A stretch of 64,000 nt of DNA from Plasmodiophora brassicae (Eukaryota; Endomyxa; Phytomyxea; Plasmodiophorida; Plasmodiophoridae). The notes under the pieces were generated by a model. It was not told where the DNA came from. It made no database searches and saw nothing but the letters and a program-made list of their open reading frames with translations. Of the stretch, positions 18,460 to 29,344 are shown in pieces. Within the stretch, counting starts at the first letter, position 1, and each line of letters opens with the position of its first letter. The stretch spans positions 1,364,001 to 1,428,000 of the forward strand of contig JASFAU010000002.1 of assembly GCA_039704465.1 (NCBI GenBank), in the 5' to 3' direction. A program made the position numbers and the translations under genes.

Positions 18460-21400
18460 ATGTTGCAGGCGGGGCGCCGCGCGTCCATCGCGGGCACCGC
18501 CCGATCCCATGGGCGGCCGCCTGCGCCGACATCGACGCTGCCGTCGCCGTTTCAACGCCTGCGATATGGCGTCGAGATGATGACCAAGAAGATTGGTGGA
18601 GCGCGGCAGAATATTTTGGATAAGGTTGCAATGTGCACAGTGCGTCCAGGCAGCACATTCTGACATGGGGACGATGTAGACCGAAGACCTGACACGGCAG
18701 AAGGCGTATAACGAGTCGCTCCGTGCCCAGGCTCTAGAAATCGTACAAAGCATCGAGCTGCGCAGCAATGAACTCAGTCGTCTTGAGCAAGCTCTGTCGG
18801 CCATCGACCTCAAGGGGAAGAACGTAACCGACATTCTGTCAGCCACGGCAAACGACAGTGACGCAAATGACCGTCGCCTTCAAAGCGAGCGCCGGGCCCT
18901 GATGGCCGCCGGCAACTTGCATCAGCAAAGTGTGGAACGCCTTGACCAAGCATCGTCTGAACTAGAGGCGGACAATGCGTCGTTGCAGAAAGAGACTCTC
19001 AATCATGATTCAAGTACGTAATTAGTCTCCCTTGTCGCCTCGTCTGCTTACTCATATGGTTCAGCTCGGGACTGGTGCGACACGGCCAACGTTATTGAGG
19101 CTGACTCACAACGCTTGAAGCAAGATCTTGCTGAACAGGTTGAACACGCAATGTCCGGTTAGAACGGTGTCAGTTGCATGCATGTGCTGATGGGTTAACG
19201 GGGTTCGTAGTTAGGAGCTCAATTGAATCCTGCACTGCCACTATTGAGGACGAAGCGGGCCTCTGGCGTGACAGGGCGGCACGTGTCGAATCCGCCTGTT
19301 CCGATATAACTCCCAGTCGGCTCCTTCTTTCAGGGACGAAGAAGTCGCTGATTGAGCAGTTCGAGCTTGTTCAAGCAGACGTGAAAACTGCCCGACAAGA
19401 GATCCGATCCTTGGAAGCGGCTCATGGAGTAAGTCAGCGTCAATCGCTCGCTGTTTATGGAAACTAAGTTAGCCTACAGTGCATAACGGATCTGTTATCG
19501 CAGAAGGCGGTCAATGCCGACAACATCCGAGCCGTCGAAAAGGAACTTCAGATGGCAGAACTCACGTTGCAAGAATATTCGAAGACTATCAATGAAGCCG
19601 GCCTCGATAAGGGCGAGATTGCGGATGCGATATGTAAGCATCAACATGCGAAAGAGGCCCTAATATCACGGTAGGCAGTATACGCGCACAGTGGTTTATT
19701 TCTGATGTTTCACTTTTTAGCATTGAGCCCATGGAAAACGACTTGGCCCATCTAAAACACAAGCTTGACGCTGTTTCTTTAGATCTGATACGCTACCAAG
19801 GAGAACTGGCTGCCAGGCAGGATGCTCTTGATAGTGGGCGCGATGCTCGACTTGCTGCTGAGAGCGATGTCGACCAGAGGATTACTGATACAAGCCGAAT
19901 GCTATCATGTCTGTCACGGCAGCTACAGGTCACATTTATCATGTTTGATCTGGATCAGATATATGACGATTGTATTCAGGTGCTTGAATCAGTGTCAGAT
20001 GCTAACAAGAAGCTTTATGAAGAGCAGCAGGGCGCTGTTGATTTGCTGGCTAGTAAGCAGGTTGCCTGCCGCGTCAGCAGAACCATTAACGCGCAGTGTC
20101 AGGTGGATTATCTCAACTTGACGCTACACTCCAGCATTTCAGTCAAGGTCCAGAGGAAACTGAAGCTCTGTCCCGTGTGCATGTTCACCTCTCTGGAGTT
20201 GTTTCTGACCAAGCTGGTGCGATCTCAGCATGCAGGGGACAACTGGCCGACCTCCAGCATCGACTCGACCTTGAAATGGTTCGCCAAGTTGTTGTGCAAG
20301 TTTGTACCGTCGTAATCTAGGTATTCCCTTAGGAAATCAACAAGAAGAAAACTGAGCTGGCAACAATTTCGCGGCAATGGGACGAGGTTTCGAAAGAAGT
20401 TGCTCTCATCGCGGAGACCTCTCAGGACAATAGCGAGATCGAGCATGAAGAGGCACAACTGGACCAACTCGAGACGGCCTATTTAAATGCGAATGATGAA
20501 CTACAACGCTGCGAGCATGCGGTACCTCATCTGTGCAACGTGAACTTTGATTTTCTTATTCGAATCAGCTTGCTTGTGCTCGGCAAGAACATTCACTACA
20601 CGTGGCGAGCGTCTCGGATTCGCTTCGTAACGAGTTAACCGAAGCACGCCACAAGGTCCACTAAATGTTGAATTGCTGGTTACTGAAGGTCATGCACTGA
20701 CAAAGTTCGATGTCGGCGAAGCGAATAATGGAGGAGTTCGAAACCGAGTTCCGTCGAACTGGAGCGAGTCAAGAGTCTAGACTTGGAGAAAAGGTAATTC
20801 CGTCAAGGAGATCTGCGTGTTTCTGCTCTCATTTCATATTAGGCCCTTGAACTCTTGAACTTAAAGGGTCTCGAGCGGACGCTTAACGAGGCTCCCCATA
20901 ACGCTGCTGACGGTACAGTGAAAGCAAATGCTGGCATTGCTCAGGTGCCAAATCAGCCAGTACGGTTGGAAGCGGAAGCACAAAACAGCTCTGTTACTGT
21001 GCAGAAGCCGCCTCCCACAACAAGAAGTTCTCGTTCTGTATGTGGCAGAGTACCTTTGCGCAAGTATTTGCCGGCTCATGGTGTATCAATTACAGAGAAA
21101 AGCAAAGCCGCCGATGTCTTCACATGATGCAGGGGAATGTGTAGAGGAGGTGCGGACATCCCATAGACGTCGGGCAGGTGCAGGTAAGCCACAGTATCTT
21201 GGTATGGAATCGCTGTTTTAACGTTTCTCCAATTATAGGCAATCGCCATGCTGTGGCGCCCACTGTTCCGTCTCGGACAACACCGTTGAACAACAACCTA
21301 ACTGAGACTCTCCATGTAAGCGCTGTTTGGTCGCGGCCGCGCCTGTCATTCACGCACGTGCAGAATCGAGTGAGTGGGCGCAGAGTCACCAGCGTCCCAC

Positions 21401-21780
21401 TTGACGCTCCCAACAAGGGGATTGCCGACGCTAGAGGCCCACGACGTTCTCGAGGTGCTACCCGCAAATTGAATTATGAAGAGGACTTCACAACCCGCAA
21501 AGCAACTGGCAACCCGTCAAACGCGGAGGTGCCCAGTAGCCGCGAAAAGACCAACGCCAATACCAGCACTTGCGTCAGCGGCCCCGTGTGTCTTGACAAT
21601 CCCCAATGCGAGACCTCTCAGGAACCAGCTGCGCCGGCGCCTGTAAGTTCTCATCGTCAAGACGCTCAACCACTGGATGGCTCAAACCGACGCCGACGCC
21701 GTCGCGGTAAAGCCCTGGTCACGTTAAGCACGTCTGGCAACAACGACAGCGACCCGTTCGGTCTTAGTTTCGGCGCGTGA
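18460..21780 (+). CDS. 16-exon coiled-coil protein, unrecognised
   Basis: Exons: 18460..18624, 18680..19013, 19065..19152, 19215..19282, 19334..19428, 19504..19670, 19721..19928, 19980..20052, 20103..20278, 20333..20521, 20569..20655, 20722..20793, 20843..21037, 21096..21183, 21239..21315, 21364..21780. They sum to an open frame of 832 residues; introns are 47-75 nt. Residues ~55-590 are nearly continuous coiled coil. The C-terminal ~240 residues are basic and disordered, with an RRSRGATRKLNYEE patch loosely like the shugoshin C-terminal motif, and the protein ends DPFGLSFGA. Base composition is visibly more AT-rich and intron density far higher than in neighbours. A cytoskeletal, spindle or cohesion-protector role would fit such a layout, but none is shown. 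The start (ATG 18460 or 18576) is uncertain. Confidence 0.7.
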
Positions 21781-21827
21781 CCGCTGCTTCGAGCCTGCAT
21801 CTGCTCCGAGAGCCAATCGTGTCCACT

Positions 21828-21850
21828 CCCTACGTATATATAAATATAGT
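21828..21850 (+). promoter_or_regulatory. TATA-like AT-rich tract
   Basis: A run of TATATATAAATATA-type sequence around 21833-21848 lies about 190 bp before the ATG of the Myb/SANT gene. Its place and composition suit a core promoter, but no other element confirms it. Confidence 0.3.
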
Positions 21851-22178
21851 CAATGACTCTCCATACACCTACCAGGCTAGATGGCCGGACGGGCCGCTGC
21901 TGCGCGGGAACAGAGCCCCGTTGTGCCCCGGCCGCACGGGGGCATTGAGGCCCAGTTGTGGGCGATCGTAGCGCAGTTTTCTGGTTGTGCGGGAGCGTCG
22001 CGCCCGCAGTGTGGCGGCACCGCCTCGTCAGGAGATGGGTCGCGGCACTGGATGGAAACCCGACGAGGATATGTCCCTGATGCGTTCGTTCCTCGATGCA
22101 TCAGAGGAATTCAGGGCTGCCGCCGATCTGAAGTTGAACGAGTTCTGGGACCAGGTCCTGCACCGGTTCCTGACGTAC

Positions 22179-22210
22179 CACTGGAAAAATATCAGTGCCG
22201 AATTAGTGCC
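22179..22210 (+). repeat. left terminal inverted repeat of the CACTA element
   Basis: Starts CACTGGAAAAATA and pairs with 27499-27530 with four mismatches in 32. More GTGCC/GGCAC subterminal motifs follow to about 22290. Confidence 0.85.
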
Positions 22211-22699
22211 GTCCCCTTCATTACCCAATCGGCACCTTTTCGGCGTTTAGCGGCACCAATTCGGCACTAGGTAGTGCCAATTAAGTGCCGTTTTCGGGAC
22301 CGGATTTCCCAAAAAATGCGCTCCACGGGCATTCTCCAAAAATCTCGATTGAATTTTTCCTCCGTCCAGTAATAGAATAGAATGGTACCCCAGATTCTGA
22401 GACACTATCGTATTTGGTATTGCCGTTAACAATAGAATAGAATATGATTAACGAATGGTTTATTGAACGGTAGCTGTTTCTTGATGGGCGCCGATCCGCC
22501 GTTAACCACGACGCCAATATGCCTTCCGGATCGCCTAAGTGGCAGAGCTTCATTGTCCGCCACCCACGAACATCCTCAGGGCCTAAAACCTGCATGTCAA
22601 ATGATGCAACTGGATGTGAACAACAACGGTTGTACCCTCCACCGCCCCTGCCCGCAAGGCCGCCTATATTCATACATAACGCAATGAGGGCACATGATG

Positions 22700-23400
22700 T
22701 TAAACGCTGTCGTTGCGTACCATTGGGGCCAGCCGGATGCGAAGGCACTTGATACTGGGACTGCATCCGAACGCATTGTAAGTAATGGAGTCGCCAGAAC
22801 CGTCGAATACGTACCGCGTCCCGCAGCGCCGCCTTGATCGCGCCCGAGAATAAAGAATAAAATGAGGTGCTGGCGAAGACGGGTTCCTCCGCCGCTTGGA
22901 TGTACTCGTTCCTCAACTGGAATAGGAACTGGAATAGGTTATCGTTCCGTACTGCACATCAAGCTGACTGTTATCAAATCAAACGCCGGAGGCAGACGTG
23001 GTCGAGTACGTGAGAGGTCACGGAAGATGGCATTGCGCGCCGGACTCGCAGGAGATGAGGTCCTGCGACGAACCTGCCCCGTCCTTCTGTGTAGCGCCCT
23101 CCTGTACTGCTTGATGACTTCGGCAAATTAGAAACGCATATAAAGTGGAATTCCAAACAATCGACATACGCTGGCGGGTGTCTTCCATGGTCCACTCTTG
23201 AGCGGGCAAGCCCAGCTGTTCCGCCGCCTCCGCCAGGATTCTCTGATGCAGGACGGCGTTCTTTGTGGGACAGTTCCGCTCCCGATGGCCTGACGTGTAC
23301 ACGAACCTTGCGCTCCGGCGTCAGGGCCCGGTGAGGTCCTTGCGCTGCGAACCGTTCGTATACCGATGCGTCTGCTGCCGATGGCATTTGAAGAATGAGG
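22700..23400 (-). CDS. possible second gene of the CACTA element (exons unresolved)
   Basis: Minus-strand open pieces include a helical segment around 23100-23300 (RILAEAAEQLGLPAQEWTM, then a Trp after ~15 residues) with the look of a Myb/MADF-type DNA-binding helix set, and another around 22820-22915 (EYIQAAEEPVFASTSFYSLF). CACTA elements often carry a second DNA-binding protein besides the transposase. Boundaries and phase are not resolved, and the segments may not belong together. Confidence 0.3.
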
Positions 23401-23641
23401 ATGCGGGTGCCAAGTCGTCGTCGGTGTCGGGGCCCGGATCGGAATTTGGATCGCGCGCCACCTTGTCAGTGAGTGGTGGAGGAACAGCGTCGGGCCCCAT
23501 TCGACAATCGTGTGGTGGAGAGGGCCCCTCGGGACGGAAGAAAACGGTGCCCTGGTGGGGAACTACCGAGCCGGCGCTGCGAAAGGGGCGCCCGCTCAGG
23601 CGCTACGGTTGTGAAGGTTAGACGCGCCGTGCAGAATGTTT

Positions 23642-26600
23642 TTATTCGTTGGGCACTGTAGAATATAGACAGCTCGGTGCCATGTTGCCACGAGGAACTA
23701 CGCAGACGAGTTTAGCGTGTACATGACGGCCACCACACGGAATTTGGCAGGCAACAAGGACGACATTGTTGCTTTCGATCTCATTGGCAGCAACCCAGGG
23801 CGATTCGTCATCGCCAGGACGGATAGGATTGCCTGAACAAATGTACAAATCAATACATGAGAAACATCCACGAAGAGCATGCGAACCTCTGATGAACTGC
23901 GGCAGTCTCCCGCCGACAGATCCCCAACACGCTTGAGCTTCTTCCAGGCGGAAACGCGGATGATCGGGAAAGGTAGATTGGCCATGACCATCGTAATACG
24001 GTAACTCCAGCATGCAGAACATTTCGGCTGTTCCAAGGTACAGGCCGTCGTCAGTGAAGTTCGCCAAGAAGTGACGATTGCTCGACTTCCGGTAGGAGGT
24101 ATCAGCATCATGTGTTCGAAAGAGACACGCACCTAAGAATTGCAACGATTAAATACGATTAACAGCAGCATCCGCCCTACGAAAGACGTACCGACTAGAA
24201 GACGATCGCAGCAATCCAGGCGACTTGGAAGGCATAGACCATGGTACTGCTGCTGAATGTCCCCAGTCTGACAAAAAGCGTCAAAGTTTGACGGCTGGCG
24301 CCTGACGTGGTGATACGAGGATATCTGAACGCCAGTCGAACGTTCGAACTGCTCGACAAGCTGAACGTACTTGCGCCTCCACGGATGGTTGCGTAAGCTG
24401 GGCCACTGCTCCTCGTCGACCAGTGTCGCATGCAGCCAGGTTCGCTCCATAGTGTTCAGCACGTACGCCTTGATTTCGCCTTTGAATTCAATCGGTAGCG
24501 ACGCCGGAAACGAGTCCGGGCACCCGAACAGAAACGGGTTGTCGTTGTCGAACATGTACATACTGTGTAGGTCTAGCCTCAGCAACGCTGCCGCGGAGAT
24601 CAGCTGAACGTTGCCGGCGATGTTCATTGTGAAGCCTTGCGTGGCTGTCAGGATCGACTTCATCCTCTTGATCAACCGTTCCATTGGATAGGTCCATACG
24701 AAACCAGAAAGAGGGCCCCATTGGCGAATGACTTCCGGAAGGTGGATCATCGAAGGCATCTGAACGGCAACAGTGCGGCGATGAATGTACAGATACGACA
24801 TTGATAATCGGGGCACGTACCGATATCGTCAACAGCTTGCCAGGAATTACAGTTTCCAGCCGGGCACACGCATCGAGGAACGTTTGCGCCACAGCGTCGA
24901 ACGACGACCGGTCGAAGGACTTCGACAGAATCATCATCGATGAGTGCATGAAAGCGAAAACAGTTCCCCAGGATAGGGCAGAATCGGAACTGTTGAACAG
25001 GGCCGTGCCAATCAAACCCGCAAAGATGGCGATTCCGACATCACTTGCCCAAATCAGCCAATCGTGAGATTTCATCGAAGACTGGTACGGGTTCTTCGGG
25101 CGGTCACAGTTTCCGGTGGGCCACTCCAACGACTCTATCGCACTACCAATCTGCCTTGCAGCAGACGAAGCCAAAGTCGTCGCTGGAAAACGGCGATTGT
25201 TGGGAATCGTCAACACGGGAACGTCGGGAACAACGCGACCAAACGCACGGTCGATCTAATCCGCAAATGAGTTTGACGATGAAGTACAACAAATTGCGAT
25301 CAAACCTCTGGAGAAAGCAATTCTTTGCCATTCCCATGCCAATCGAAGCACTTGACCAGACGCGGGATAACACGCATACAGAATGCATGCATGGGATCAT
25401 GCACGTACTGCGAAGCATGGCCGAACCCGCTCAATAATCCGACTGAATAAATGTCATGGCCAGGGACTCGATGCCCACCGGTATCACCAGATGTCATTCG
25501 CAGACGCATCTCGGAATCCAGTTTCGGTTGAGCATCCTTGAGAAACTGGCATTCCTGCCGTCTAGTTCGATCGCGATCTCGGTCGTCTGGACTTTCCGGG
25601 AACTTACTTCTTCCCAGTTCGGTCATCGACGTGAAAAACGATCTGCTCATCTGAGTACAAAGTCTTAGACGGCCGTGCAAATCGTGAATATTATAGCGGC
25701 TTACAGCCTCTCGGACGTCTTCAGAAGACCATCGCCAAAGACCTGGAAACACAGTAGCGTGGCTCGCCGCGAAATGATAGCCTTGAACGTGACACCGGTT
25801 GCAGGCGTCCAGCTTTCCGCCTTGGGAGCAACGAGTTGTGAGGCTGAACTCTTTGTAATCTAATGTCTGTCACAAATTGGATATATGTAAGCAGAAATGA
25901 CACGAGCAGATGGAGAAGGGAGTACGTACAGCACACGATAGAACTGCCCTTGCAGTTGCCGTCCCAGTTGTCGCATCGAACACAGGGAACCCGAGTTGGA
26001 ACATCAGGTTTAATTCGAACGTGTCGAGGCGAAGAAACGCTGCACGATGACCTCGCGCGATGTGCGGTATTAAACCGACTGCATGGATAAGGCCGAGGTT
26101 ACACCGGACCTCAGGAGGCAGACTCAAGAGTATCTGAATGAGCGGAGTAACCGATTCCGATCCCCATCTCAAGACGTCGGCGCCGTCAATGCCAGACGTC
26201 ACCGCAAGAGGGTATTCGTTGAAGCGCAGCGCCTCCAGCATGAAAGGACCATACGTATCTTTGAAATACTGGCCGTCTGTCCAGTCGCAAATGGTGTCGG
26301 AAGAACGAACTCCCAAGAGAATATTTCGATGTCGGTCGATTTCCGACCGAATGATGCCAGACATGTGTGCCGACCGAAACAACGATTGGAGAAATAGGAT
26401 GCGGGAAAAGTAGAAGAAACGTTCGGATGCCTTCGAGCAGCACTCCTGGTCCGGTGGAGAGTCGCAGGCTGGCCACATGTGACCGTTGCAGCAAACGCGA
26501 AACGCGATACTCGAGGGACGGTATCGAAACGCCCGACTCCGACAGATAGGAGCGTAGCTGGGCAAGAGTGGTGATGCCCCCAGAACGTTGCAGCGAAAGA

Positions 26601-27196
26601 ACAGGATCGGCGTTTAAACATTCTTCAAGGTCGTCCACAGGACAGCCCTTGCTGGCAGCGTATTCCTTAAACTACCAGAATTAGAGACACAGCTAACGTT
26701 CGTCAGACACGGTGCTTACGAATTTCGTATACTCGGCCTGGCGCCGTACGTCATCCTTGCTTAGTCGTTCTAATGAGCGACACAGGGACGCCTGCGTATG
26801 CTGCCCGCGGGCAAACTCATCCAAGCACTCCAGCGCACGTATGGAGGACGGATCCACCTGCAACGAAACCAGGCGCTTCGGAATCTCGACTTTTAGGAAC
26901 TCGGATATGACGACCTCATTCCGGTACTTCCGAAGGAATTCCGCCGACCGGATGTGGTCGGCAGACATCCCTGCAACGTCGTCTGATAAGCCGGCCGTGA
27001 AGTCGAAATCGATTAACGGCGGACCATCATGAAGCCAGGATACAGCCATTGTTTGTCTGATCGGACGATCCATTTCGTCAGGGATGCCGACACCATGGCG
27101 CGGGTTCAGAATAGGGTCGTTTCTTGCATCGGCGGCAAGAAAGCCTTCTCGTGGAAATGCACGAATGATGGGGTTAGCATCCTCCATGGTATCCAA
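23642..27196 (-). CDS. Tnp2-family CACTA transposase, multi-exon
   Basis: Successive minus-strand exons: 26693-27196 (MEDANPIIRAFPREG..., N-terminal region), ~26580-26640, ~25930-26450 (core Tnp2 segment with D-x-DG-x-YFKDTYGPFM, LQ/LPPEVRCNLGLIHAVGLIPH), ~25330-25710, ~24830-25200, ~24180-24770 (MIHLPEVIRQWGPLSGFVWTYPMERLIKRMK, the diagnostic 'H-L-x-G-P-x-W-x-ER' block) and ~23650-24110. This order matches the transposase family Tnp2 of plant, fungal and protist CACTA elements, which cuts and pastes the element through its terminal repeats. Exact exon borders were not fixed. I cannot tell whether the frame is fully intact, so activity is unknown. Confidence 0.7.
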
Positions 27197-27498
27197 CCGG
27201 ATGGACGATAGCCAGATCCAGACGAAGCCGTCGAAGCGAGGTGAGCTAGAGTTTGGTGCCGTTGTCGCGTCTCACACACAGGTACAACGATCGTCCACAG
27301 ATCGAACACGACGATCGGAAGTCAACGACTGGCGCAAAAAATGGGGCATTCCGGCGGCCTGACGTCACAATCTTTTTTGGCGCGTTGGACCTGTTGGCAC
27401 TATTTCGGCACTCCAGGATATGCACCTGCACCACATCGGCACTTCCCTATTGTTGGCTCCTGGAATCGGCACTTTCCTCGGCACTCGGGGAAGGTAGG

Positions 27499-27530
27499 GG
27501 CACCAATTTGGCACTCCTATTTTTCCAGTG
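27499..27530 (-). repeat. right terminal inverted repeat of the CACTA element
   Basis: Ends ...TATTTTTCCAGTG, the inverse of the left end. GGCAC subterminal motifs precede it from about 27393. Confidence 0.85.
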
Positions 27531-28383
27531 ATACCGTCCTGGGTCGAAGCGGACATTGGGAGCCCTGCAGACACGATGGCGAATTCTGCAGGAGGCGGTT
27601 AGCAGGTTCTGTGAAGTATTTCATCAGATTGCCTCCGCTGTGGATCCCAGTAAGACGGATGACGATTGCGTCAGCGAGGCGCTCGCGCAGTATGAAGGCG
27701 TGCAGGGCGCGCCATTCGAGCACCGTTGCATCTGGGAGTTCTTGCGGAAGGAAATACCCGAATATGAAGACCGCCTGGGGTTCGCTTCGTCTCGGTCAAA
27801 ACGGCGGAAGCGTCCGGGCGAACAACCTCAGTCGCAACAGGCCGACATTGATGATCAGGAGCCAGGTATTCCTCGATCCGGTGGACACAAGAAGGCAAGG
27901 AAACTGGTCGAACTGGAGGAGTCCATGTTGGCCATCCAGAAGGAGTACGCTGCACACGCCAAGCGGCGCAACGAGCTCCTTGCAGAACAGAACAGACTGC
28001 TCGAGCAGATGATTGAACGGCAGGCCCGTGTCTCGTTGGCCGGCCTACAGACCGAAGGCATGGATGAAGACGGCAAGAAACTGGTGCAGACAGCGCGTAA
28101 AATTGAACTCAGGACGCTTCTTGCTGAAGCCGAGGACGCTGGCATCGACGTCCAGTAAACCACGTCAATTTACGACATGGCGCGCGTTGTAATTCGCTTC
28201 CGCGCGGGCAGAACAAGGTCTGCAGGCGGGCCTGCGGTGCCTTCAGCGACCCGTAATGCAATGTAACGCGAAGCACGAAGAGGCCTGGCCACCCCACCCT
28301 GGCTGGCCTCTGTGCGGCGACGACGTGTGACTTTGTAGGCAGGGCGGTCGCGGTTGGTCTGCCGCGACGGCCACCAGGTCGCT

Positions 28384-29258
28384 ATGGCGGAAAAGAACGT
28401 CGTCCGGAACTTCTTCCTGAACAAGTCCACGAACTTGGCCGATGCGGTTCGCGACGGGCAGAACGCATCCGTCAAGGTGGCGTTCGCCCGCCAGGACAAG
28501 TCGTTCGTCCAGATGCTCGTGTCGACGCTGAAGGCCCAATCGCGAAACGTCTGGGTCGATTGGGAAGACGTACCGCCGGTAGGATCGCGCCGGCGCTGTC
28601 CGACATGCCGATGGCCGGCTGCTGACACCAGACGTCGCTGCACCAGAGCACCGACTGGCTGGAGGAGATCAACAGGGCCATCGAGCGGTCGGACGTGTTC
28701 CTCCTGGTGCTGAGCCCAGACTCCATCCGGACGGAGGTCATCGGCTGGGAGATCGAGCACGCCGTCAAGAACGGCAAGCGGATCGTGCCGATCGTGTGCC
28801 GCGACGTCGAGTACAGCGAGGTGCCGCCGGAAGTCGCCAAACTCGAATGGATCATCTTCCAGGAGGGCCCCGAGAACGTCGAGGCCGCCATGAAGCTGTT
28901 GCAGAAGGCGCTGGACGCCGAGCTCCACCACCTCAAGTACCACACCGTCATCCTACAGCGGGCGCTAGTCTGGTCCAACCGCGACTTCGACAAGTTCTCG
29001 TTGCTGGTCGGCGACGACCTGGAACGCGCCAAGACGTGGCAGGCGGCGGCCGCCTTGGGCAAGGACCCCAAGCCAATCGCCCTGCATATGGCCTACGTAA
29101 CGGCGTCGGCCATGATGTCGACCACGACCCGACGACGATATCTGGTGGCCGTCTTCTTCCTGTTCACTGTCGTCATCTGCATCGTCTGGCCGTCATGGGG
29201 CGTCTTCTTCTTCGCGCTGGTCTTCGCCCACCTGTTCGTCTACTTTGCGTCGCAGTGA
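28384..29258 (+). CDS. bacterial-type TIR-domain protein with C-terminal membrane segments
   Basis: Exons 28384..28578 and 28647..29258 (268 residues); an acceptor 15 nt earlier is also in frame. Residues ~30-150 form a TIR domain: [48 protein letters not shown], then the [18 protein letters not shown] helix that carries the likely catalytic Glu of NAD-cleaving TIRs. Residues ~165-225 match the linker found after TIR domains in bacterial TIR-WD40/NACHT proteins ([33 protein letters not shown]). Two hydrophobic helices finish the protein ([17 protein letters not shown]... and [14 protein letters not shown]). So it looks like the front of a bacterial conflict protein capped by membrane anchors instead of repeats. 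Role in NAD signalling, defence or cell death is inference. Confidence 0.8.
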
Positions 29259-29344
29259 GACGACCCAACCGGTGAAATCAAATACAACCATGTGGGGATG
29301 CTCCTATTCAGACGTCATCACACTCAGGGGCAGGATAACACGGG

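Larger units (their letters stand above)
22179..27530 (-). mobile_element. CACTA/EnSpm DNA transposon (5,352 bp, full length)
   Basis: Bounded by imperfect terminal inverted repeats that begin CACTGGAAAAATA and match at 28 of 32 positions (22179-22210 against 27499-27530). It is flanked by a probable 4-bp target duplication, GTAC at 22175-22178 and ATAC at 27531-27534 (one mismatch). Both ends hold many subterminal copies of GGCAC/GTGCC, typical of CACTA elements. Inside, the minus strand carries a Tnp2-type transposase in several exons plus a second, poorly defined coding region. It is more AT-rich than the flanking genes. The insertion site is inside a Myb/SANT gene. Confidence 0.85.
22035..28158 (+). 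pseudogene. Myb/SANT-NAM-associated protein gene interrupted by a CACTA transposon
   Basis: Left part 22035..22178 encodes a Myb/SANT-like start (GWKPDEDMSLMRSFLDASEEF...FWDQVLHRFL). Right part 27535..28158 encodes the continuation: an R-T-x-G-A-L-Q-T-R-W motif, FCEVFHQIASAVDPSKTDDD, the PFEHRCIWEFLR segment, a basic linker and a C-terminal coiled coil. This order matches plant-type Myb/SANT plus 'NAM-associated C-terminal' proteins, often linked to PIF/Harbinger elements. The 5,352-bp element 22179-27530 plus one copy of a 4-bp duplication separates the parts. With those removed the two halves are in one frame (255 codons), so the insertion splits an otherwise intact gene. The gene may be a domesticated or resident Harbinger accessory gene. 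An upstream exon is possible. Confidence 0.7.

Noticed and set aside
19929..19979. Reading through as coding within the 16-exon gene
   Set aside because: The 51-nt segment is in frame but has perfect GT...CAG borders and matches the intron size and AT content of its neighbours, so I treated it as an intron.
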